From assembly GCF_020564935.1 (NCBI RefSeq), contig NZ_JAJCXB010000004.1, forward strand, positions 124,001 to 188,000: a DNA stretch of 64,000 nt. Reading direction: 5' to 3'. Position numbers and translations under genes: made by a program. Within the stretch, counting starts at the first letter, position 1, and each line of letters begins with the position of its first letter. Under the pieces are notes generated by a model. That model saw nothing but the letters and a program-made list of their open reading frames with translations, had not been told where the DNA came from and made no database searches. The stretch is from Streptomyces pinistramenti (GTDB lineage Bacteria > Actinomycetota > Actinomycetes > Streptomycetales > Streptomycetaceae). Shown here one piece after another: positions 58,578 through 64,000 of this stretch.

Positions 58578-59582
58578 TCACCGCTCGCTGTCCAGGTCCG
58601 CCATCGCCTCGCTGGGGTAGCGGTCGCCGGACGCCGCGCCGGCGGGGACCGCGGCCTCGATCGCGGCGAGGTCATCGGCGCCCCGCGCGAGGTCGGCGGC
58701 GCCCAGGGCCTCGGCCAGCCGGTCGCGGCGGCGGGCGCCGACCAGCGGCACGATGTCCTCGCCACGGGAGAGCACCCAGGCGATGGCGGTCTGGGCGACC
58801 GAGACACCCCGCTGCTCGGCGATCTTGCGCAGCGCATCCACCAGGTCGAGATTGTGATCGAGGTTCTCGCCCTGGAAGCGCGGGCTCATCCCGCGGAAGT
58901 CGTTCGCCGCGAGCTTGCGGTCGCGCTGCCAGTGCCCGCTGATCAGGCCGCGGGCGAGGACGCCGTACGCGGTGACGCCGATGCCCAGTTCACGGGCGGT
59001 GGGCAGGATGCTGTCCTCGACGCCGCGGGAGATGAGGGAGTACTCGATCTGGAGGTCGGAGATCGGGGCGACGGCCGCGGCCCTGCGCAGCGTGTCCGCG
59101 CCGACCTCGGACAGGCCGATGTGCCGGACGTGGCCGGCCTCGACCAGTTCGGCGATGGCGCCGACCGTCTCCTCGATCGGGACGTCCGCGTCGATCCGGG
59201 CGATCCGGTAGATGTCGATGTGGTCGACGCCCAGCCGCTGGAGGGAGTAGGCGGCGAAGTTCTTGACCGCGGCGGGGCGGCCGTCGTAGCCGTTGAAGGC
59301 GCCTTCGACGCTGCGCAGGGCGCCGAACTTGACGCTGGTCAGGGCCTTTTCGCGGGCGGCTGCCGGGGCGGTGCGCAGGGCTTCGCCGATGAGGAGTTCG
59401 TTGTGCCCCATGCCGTAGAAGTCGCCGGTGTCGAGCAGGGTGATGCCGGCGTCGAGGGCGGCGTGCAGGGTGGCGATGGACTCGGCGCGGTCGGCGTCGC
59501 CGTAGAGGGCGGACATGCCCATGCAGCCGAGGCCGAGGGCGGAGGTCCGGGGGCCTGTGGTGCCGAGGGTGCGGGTGCGCAC
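58578..59582 (-). CDS. Aldo/keto reductase
   Basis: A 334-residue NADPH-dependent TIM-barrel reductase. It has GLGCMGMSALYG, LLDTGDFYGMGHNE (catalytic Asp and Tyr) and the Lys of LTSVKFG. The usual catalytic His in DLYYxHR is Ala (DIYRIARID), a variant seen in a known AKR subgroup. GTG 59582 with AAGGAG 7 nt upstream is preferred over an earlier ATG at 59651, which would lie in the big dyad. Confidence 0.88.
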   Translation of the reverse strand: MRTRTLGTTGPRTSALGLGCMGMSALYGDADRAESIATLHAALDAGITLLDTGDFYGMGHNELLIGEALRTAPAAAREKALTSVKFGALRSVEGAFNGYDGRPAAVKNFAAYSLQRLGVDHIDIYRIARIDADVPIEETVGAIAELVEAGHVRHIGLSEVGADTLRRAAAVAPISDLQIEYSLISRGVEDSILPTARELGIGVTAYGVLARGLISGHWQRDRKLAANDFRGMSPRFQGENLDHNLDLVDALRKIAEQRGVSVAQTAIAWVLSRGEDIVPLVGARRRDRLAEALGAADLARGADDLAAIEAAVPAGAASGDRYPSEAMADLDSER

Positions 59583-59628
59583 GATGTGCTCCTTGACGAG
59601 AACGGGAAGGCGGCGTGCACCCAGCATG

Positions 59629-59670
59629 ACATGACGACTGACAGATTTCAATATCTGTCAGTCGTCATGT
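59629..59670. promoter_or_regulatory. 42-bp perfect dyad before the aldo/keto reductase
   Basis: The 18-nt arms ACATGACGACTGACAGAT (59629-59646) and ATCTGTCAGTCGTCATGT (59653-59670) are exact complements around a 6-nt AT-rich centre. On the minus strand TTGAAA and CATGCT, 17 bp apart, can act as -35 and -10 for the reductase gene, so a bound repressor would occlude them. It has no U tract, which argues against a terminator. Confidence 0.7.
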
Positions 59671-59716
59671 GTGGGATGTGCGCCGGAACGGGCCGCGCGC
59701 CCCGCCCCGGCCCCGC

Positions 59717-61199
59717 TCAGCGCAGCGTGCGCGGCAGCCGGAAGCCCAGAACGGTGGTGCCCATGACGATCACCAGCTGGGTGAGCAGGGCCGCGAGCAG
59801 CGCGTCACGGATGCCGGCCGACGGCACCAGGGACAGGAAGAGCGTGCCGAGCGTGGCCACGCCCAGCGCCAGGCCGGACTGCTGCGTGGTCACCATGACG
59901 CCGCCGCCGCCCCGGCCTGCGCCACCGGCAGCTCACTCAGCACGATCCGCAGCAGCACCGGCAGCACCAGCCCCTGGCCCAGCCCGAGAACCGCCATGCT
60001 CGGGGCCAGCCCGGCCACCGAAATGTCGGGCCACCCACCGTGCACGGTCAGCGTCAGGGCGACCAGCCCGGCCGCCTGGATCACCGACCCGGCCAGCACC
60101 ACCCGTCGGCCGAACCTCCCCACCAGCCGCGGCCCGGCGAGCGAGGCCAGGAAGAACGTGACGCACAGCGGCACCAGCGAAAGACCGGCGGCGAACGGCC
60201 CGTAGCGCAGGCCGTCCTGGAGGGCGACGGCCACCACGAACATGAAGCCGCCGAAGCCGACCGAGAACGGAACGATCATGGTGAGGCCGCTGCGCACGGA
60301 CGGAATGCGGAGCAGGGACGGCGGGACGAGCGGGCTGCGCCCGGTACGTTCGGCACGGCGCTCGACGGTGACGAACGCGGCGGCGGAGAACGGAAACACG
60401 GCGAGCAGCACCCAGGACCACAGCGGCCAGCCGGCCGCCCGGCCCTCGGTCAGCGGCAGCAGCAGCGAGATCAGGGCGGCGGCCAGCAGCGCGGTGCCGG
60501 GACCGTCGACCCGTGCCGGGTGCGGCGAGCGGGTCTCGGGGACGGTGCGGAGGGCGAGCAGCCAGGCGGCGGCCGCGATCGGCACGTTCACCAGGAAGAC
60601 CGCCCGCCAGCCGGTGCCCGCCAGATCGGCGGAGACCAGCAGCCCGCCGAGCACCTGGCCGACGGCGCTGGAGACCCCGGCGTGCCGCCGTACAGGCTGA
60701 CGGCCCTGGCCCGGTGCGCGCCGCTCGTCGTGGCCTGGATGGTGGCCAGCACCTGCGGCAGCATCAGTGCGGCGGCCGCGCCCTGGGCGACCCGCGCGGC
60801 CACCAGCGTCCAGGCGTCCGGCGCCAGTCCGCAGGCCAGCGAGGTCACACCGAACGCGGCCAGGCCCCACAGGAACAGCCGCCTGCGGCCCGCCATGTCG
60901 CCGAGCCTGCCGCCCAGGACGAGCAGCATCGCGTACGCGACGCCGTAGCCCGCCACCACCATTTCCAGCATCGCCGGGCCCGCGGCCAGGTCGCGGTCGA
61001 TGGTCGGCAGGGCGACGTTGACGATGAAGAAGTCGATCATCGGCAGGGCCGCGCCCAGGAGGACGGTCAGCAGGCCGACGGGGGTCAGGAGGGACGGTGC
61101 GGCGCCGGGCGCGGGCGCTGCGGAGGCGCCGCGGACGGCCGTCGGCGCCACGGTCTCGGGACCGGCGGAAACGGTGGTGGGTATTCGGGTATCGCTCAC
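59717..61199 (-). pseudogene. DHA2-type MFS exporter disrupted by two frameshifts
   Basis: Three consecutive frames make one 14-helix drug:proton antiporter. The first starts at GTG 61199 (MSDTRIPTTVSAGPE) and reads LGGRLGDMAGRRRLFLWG. At about 60680-60684 the frame changes between SLYGGT and AGVSSAVGQVLGG; at about 59893-59900 it changes again between QAGAAAA and VMVTTQQSGLALG, ending TVLGFRLPRTLR. Adding one base at each site restores 495 codons including the stop. Either two recent mutations or sequencing errors in GC-rich runs explain it. Confidence 0.8.
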
Positions 61200-61202
61200 G
61201 GA

Positions 61203-61218
61203 GACGACGATCGTCGTC
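61203..61218. promoter_or_regulatory. 16-bp perfect palindrome before the broken exporter
   Basis: GACGACGATCGTCGTC lies 3 bp upstream of the GTG at 61199. A dimeric regulator bound here could block the exporter's start region. Confidence 0.45.
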
Positions 61219-61225
61219 CGCTCAG

Positions 61226-61273
61226 CCTGGTACCAGAGTGTCTTTATCCTGGTACCACTGCCACCTGGTAACC
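61226..61273. promoter_or_regulatory. CCTGGTACCA operator array, divergent region
   Basis: CCTGGTACCAG (61226-61236) and CCTGGTACCAC (61248-61258) are palindromic and 22 bp apart; ACCTGGTAACC (61263-61273) is a degenerate third. They sit between the exporter and the MmyB-like regulator gene, so that regulator is the likely binder. Confidence 0.7.
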
Positions 61274-61300
61274 GGCTGAGCCCTGTTGCACTCTGGACAC

Positions 61301-62233
61301 ATGACGGTGACCGTGTCCACCCCCCGGACCCAGACGCAGATCCAGGCCCCTCCCCCCGACCTGGCCAAGGCCGGTGCCGCGCCCCTCCGGCAGGCCGGGC
61401 CGCGCACCGACGCCGAGATCCGGCGGGCCGAGCTGGCGAGCTTCCTGCGCAGCCGCCGGGAGCGGATCACCCCGGAACAGGTCAGCCTGCCCCGTGGCAG
61501 GCGCCGCCGCACTCCGGGGCTGCGCCGCGAGGAGGTCGCGCAGCTCGCCGCCGTCGGCGTCACTTGGTACACGTGGCTGGAGCAGGCCAGGGACATCCAC
61601 GTCTCGACGCAGGTGCTGGACGCCATCGCCAAGGGCCTGCTGCTCGACCGTGCCGAGCGCAGCCATCTGTTCGCGCTCGCCGGTGAGGCCGACCCGCAGC
61701 CCGGCAAGGAGTGCACGGGCGTGCCCGACGCGCTGCGGCAGGTGGTCGACCAGCTGTCGCCGTTCCCCGCCGTCATCCAGAACAGCAGGTTCGATCTCCT
61801 CGCGTACAACGCCACCTACGGGCGGCTGCTGTGCGACCTGGACGCGCTGCCGGAGGAGGACCGCAACTGCCTGTGGCTGGCGTTCACCAACGAGGAGTGG
61901 CGGGCCCGGCTCGTCGACCTGGACGCCACGGTGCGGACGATGGCGGCGAAGTTCCGGGCCGCGATGGCCGATCATGTCGCCGAACACGACTGGAAATCGC
62001 TGCTGGCGCGGCTGACCGACGCGTCACCGGAGTTCCGCGAGATCTGGGCCCGGCACGAAGTCGTCCGCCCGGTGAGCCGGACCAAGGTCTTCCGGCACCC
62101 GCAGGTGGGCGTCGTCCAGCTCGCCGTCACGTCGCTGTGGACGGGCCCCAACCGCGGCCCCAAGCTGCTCACGTACACGCCGGTCGACGACGCGTCCCGT
62201 GAGCGGCTGGAAGCCCTGGCCCGCCAGGAGTAG
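61301..62233 (+). CDS. MmyB-like XRE transcriptional regulator
   Basis: A 310-residue regulator: HTH (TPGLRREEVAQLAAVGVTWYTWLEQARDIHVS) and the MmyB-like ligand domain (VIQNSRFDLLAYNATYGRLLCDLDALP, TVRTMAAKFRA). Such proteins often control an adjacent exporter or oxidoreductase divergently. CACTCT lies 6 nt before ATG 61301 and no ribosome-binding site is visible. Confidence 0.9.
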   Translation: MTVTVSTPRTQTQIQAPPPDLAKAGAAPLRQAGPRTDAEIRRAELASFLRSRRERITPEQVSLPRGRRRRTPGLRREEVAQLAAVGVTWYTWLEQARDIHVSTQVLDAIAKGLLLDRAERSHLFALAGEADPQPGKECTGVPDALRQVVDQLSPFPAVIQNSRFDLLAYNATYGRLLCDLDALPEEDRNCLWLAFTNEEWRARLVDLDATVRTMAAKFRAAMADHVAEHDWKSLLARLTDASPEFREIWARHEVVRPVSRTKVFRHPQVGVVQLAVTSLWTGPNRGPKLLTYTPVDDASRERLEALARQE

Positions 62234-62271
62234 CACCGGCTGCCCGGCGTGCCCCGGGCGGCTTGCCGACG

Positions 62272-63747
62272 TCAGGCGCCGGTGGCCGCAGACGACTGCC
62301 CGCGGGCCGGCTCCTCGTGGAACAGGGCGGCGGTGTGCCGGGCGGTGGCGCGTGCCCAGCGGCCGGTGGTCAGCGCGCCGAGCAGGAGGACGGCGGTGCC
62401 GCAGCCGGTGAGGATCCACCAGGCGGGGCGGGCGGCCGCGACGAAGTCGGCGGCGGCTCCCGAGGGCACCGGGTGCACGGTGGTGTGCACGCCGCCCGCC
62501 AGCACCGCGCCGATCACCGCGACCCCCAGCGACTGCCCGACCTGCCTGCTGGTCGAGGCGACGGCCGCGGCGACCCCCGCCTGGGCGCGCGGCATCCCGG
62601 ATACGGCGGTATTGGTGATCGGCGCGTTGACCAGGCCGAATCCGATGCCGAAGAGCACATAGCCGGTGAACAGCAGCGCGTTGTCCGCCTCCGCGTCGAA
62701 CCCCGCGAACAGCAGCCCGCTGACGCCCATCGCGCTGCCCGCGAGCAGCAGCGGAAGCCGGGGGCCGCGGCTGCCGACCAGCCGCCCTGACAACGGGGCG
62801 AACAGCAGCGTCATGCCGGCCATCGGGAGCATGTAGAGCCCGGCCTCCAGGGCGGACAGGCCGCGGATGTTCTGGAGGTAGAGCGTGTTCATGAAGAGGA
62901 AGCCGCCGAGAGAGGCGAACGCGCAGACCGCGACGACGGTGGCGCCGCTGAACGGCGCGCTGTGGAAGAACCGCAGATCGATCAGCGGATCGCGGCGCCG
63001 CCGTTCGTAACCGATCAGCCCGGCCAGCGAGGCCAGCGTGACCACGGCGAGGGCGAGGATTTCGGGGGAGTGCCAGCCGGCGTCCGGCGCCTCGATGATC
63101 GCGTACGTGAGCGAGCCGAGCAGGGCGATGATCAGCAGCTGGCCGACCGGATCGACCCGGCGCGGCCTCGGGGCGCGGGATTCGGGGACGTAGCGCAGGG
63201 TCAGGAAGAGGGCCAGGGCGCCGATCGGGACGTTGATCCAGAAGATCGAGCGCCAGCCGACGGACTCCACCAGCAGACCGCCGATGACCGGCCCGGCCGC
63301 CATGCTGATGCCGACCACGCCGCCCCACACGCCGATCGCGCGGGCCCGCTCGCGGGGTTCGGTGAAGGTGTTGGTGATGATCGACATCGCGACGGGGTTG
63401 AGCATCGAGCCGCCGATCGCCTGCACCATCCGGAAGACCACCAGCCATTCCAGGCCGGGCGCCAGGCTGCACAGCAGCGACCCGAGAGAGAAGACGACCA
63501 GGCCGGTCAGGAAGACCCGGCGTCTGCCGAGCCGGTCGGCGGTCGAGCCGGACAGCATCAGCAAGGAGGCCAGGACGAGCGTGTACGCGTCGATGGTCCA
63601 CTGCATGCCGGAGACCGAGGCGTGCAGGTCGTGCTGTACGGAGGGCAGGGCGACGTTGAGGATGGTGTTGTCGAGGCTGACGATCAGCAGGCTCATACAG
63701 CAGATGGCCAGCACGAGCAGGCGCCGCCGGTGACTGAGCTCGGGCAT
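62272..63747 (-). CDS. DHA2-family MFS drug exporter
   Basis: An intact 491-residue, 14-helix antiporter: SLDNTILNVALPSVQHDL, motif A GSTADRLGRRRVFL, and motif C GGVVGISMAAGPVIGG. It converges on the MmyB-like gene. TAGCGT lies 6 nt before ATG 63747. Related in type to the broken exporter at 59717, so it may retain the function lost there. Confidence 0.9.
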   Translation of the reverse strand: MPELSHRRRLLVLAICCMSLLIVSLDNTILNVALPSVQHDLHASVSGMQWTIDAYTLVLASLLMLSGSTADRLGRRRVFLTGLVVFSLGSLLCSLAPGLEWLVVFRMVQAIGGSMLNPVAMSIITNTFTEPRERARAIGVWGGVVGISMAAGPVIGGLLVESVGWRSIFWINVPIGALALFLTLRYVPESRAPRPRRVDPVGQLLIIALLGSLTYAIIEAPDAGWHSPEILALAVVTLASLAGLIGYERRRRDPLIDLRFFHSAPFSGATVVAVCAFASLGGFLFMNTLYLQNIRGLSALEAGLYMLPMAGMTLLFAPLSGRLVGSRGPRLPLLLAGSAMGVSGLLFAGFDAEADNALLFTGYVLFGIGFGLVNAPITNTAVSGMPRAQAGVAAAVASTSRQVGQSLGVAVIGAVLAGGVHTTVHPVPSGAAADFVAAARPAWWILTGCGTAVLLLGALTTGRWARATARHTAALFHEEPARGQSSAATGA

Positions 63748-63753
63748 GGTTGA

Positions 63754-63759
63754 ACGCTA
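63754..63759 (-). promoter_or_regulatory. -10-like hexamer for the DHA2 exporter gene
   Basis: Minus-strand TAGCGT, 6 nt, ATG, the same arrangement as the CPBP and histidine kinase genes. Confidence 0.4.
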
Positions 63760-63886
63760 CAACGACCGGCGGCCGGTGGCTCTGCCGGGCCCGGTCGACG
63801 GATGCGGGACAATGGGAGGTCGCACGGCGGCCCGCCACGGCGCCGCGCCGCCATCCGTCCTCCGACCGCCGAAGGAATCCGCTGCC

Positions 63887-64000
63887 ATGACCTTGCTCCA
63901 GATCGGACCGCACACGGTGCAGCCGCCGGTGGTGCTCGCACCGATGGCCGGGATCACCAACGCCCCGTTCCGGACGCTGTGCCGGGAGTTCTCGGGCGGC
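63887..64000 (+). CDS. dusB: tRNA-dihydrouridine synthase (partial, 5' end)
   Basis: The first 38 codons read MTLLQIGPHTVQPPVVLAPM then AGITNAPFRTLCREFSGG, the N-terminus of the FMN-dependent DusB type that reduces uridine in tRNA. APMAGITNAPFR is the family signature. AAGGA precedes ATG 63887; GACAAT at 63808-63813 may be its -10. The gene is cut by the window end. Confidence 0.9.
   Translation, partial: MTLLQIGPHTVQPPVVLAPMAGITNAPFRTLCREFSGG

Noticed and set aside
59629..59670. Reading the 42-bp dyad as a terminator of the broken exporter
   Set aside because: No U tract and an AT-rich core with promoter-like hexamers; its place right before the reductase start fits an operator better.

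Overview
The window is chromosomal DNA of a high-GC actinomycete, almost certainly a Streptomyces. The evidence is strong third-position GC, many GTG and TTG starts, mycothiol-dependent formaldehyde detoxification, a cvnABCD conservon with two P450 genes, an XRE/DUF397 gene pair, an HrcA-CIRCE heat-shock locus, and a leuA leader peptide with four Leu codons in a row. I see no rRNA, tRNA, CRISPR array, insertion sequence or prophage.

Layout. (1) 1-17400 is a conserved housekeeping arm: rpsT and divergent lepA, an acyl-CoA synthetase, a HATPase/GAF/PP2C regulator, hemW, a Uma2-type nuclease converging on a DUF3097 gene, an MBL hydrolase, hrcA-dnaJ under CIRCE, nitronate monooxygenase-rsmE, OsmC, HIT and RNase Z. 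(2) 17384-26000 is a metabolic and defensive patch: a wrecked Ser/Thr kinase-FHA gene, a secreted HAD phosphatase, a Tat-type class A beta-lactamase, a glucarate dehydratase-like enzyme, the mycothiol formaldehyde dehydrogenase with its MBL partner, and a divergent GH4 glycosidase/PfkB kinase pair. (3) 26120-31472 is the phoH-ybeY-hemolysin-like-ATPase-deaminase-like-era run. (4) 31469-36956 is all on the minus strand: a CPBP protease, an MFS transporter with a GH1 beta-glucosidase, and a protealysin-like M4 protease followed by an emfourin-type inhibitor. (5) 37100-39072 is leuA with its attenuator.

(6) 39390-48322 lies between leuA and recO and looks accessory: a TerB-like protein, the conservon (cvnA-D plus a CYP157-like and a CYP154-like P450, all overlapping), an XRE-DUF5753/DUF397 pair facing two small coupled genes, and a lipoprotein. 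(7) 48371-55113 is recO, uppS, zur and the zinc ABC transporter, with two Zur boxes over the znuA promoter, then glyS. (8) 55244-63747 is variable: a NarL-type two-component system, TetR, an aldo/keto reductase, a DHA2 exporter broken by two single-base frameshifts, an MmyB-like regulator and a second DHA2 exporter. Several long dyads mark the intergenic regions here. The window ends inside a dusB-like gene.

Themes. About a dozen genes have a -10-like hexamer only 6-7 nt before the start codon and no Shine-Dalgarno, which suggests leaderless transcripts. Several regulatory sites can be read directly: CIRCE, Zur boxes, the leu leader and tandem palindromes at divergent or self-regulated genes. 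The least explained elements are the 42-bp perfect dyad before the aldo/keto reductase, the tandem dyads before tetR, the TGGTACCA array between mmyB and the broken exporter, and the 18-bp palindrome before the acyl-CoA synthetase. Functions come from reading motifs and remembered family features; no database search was run.
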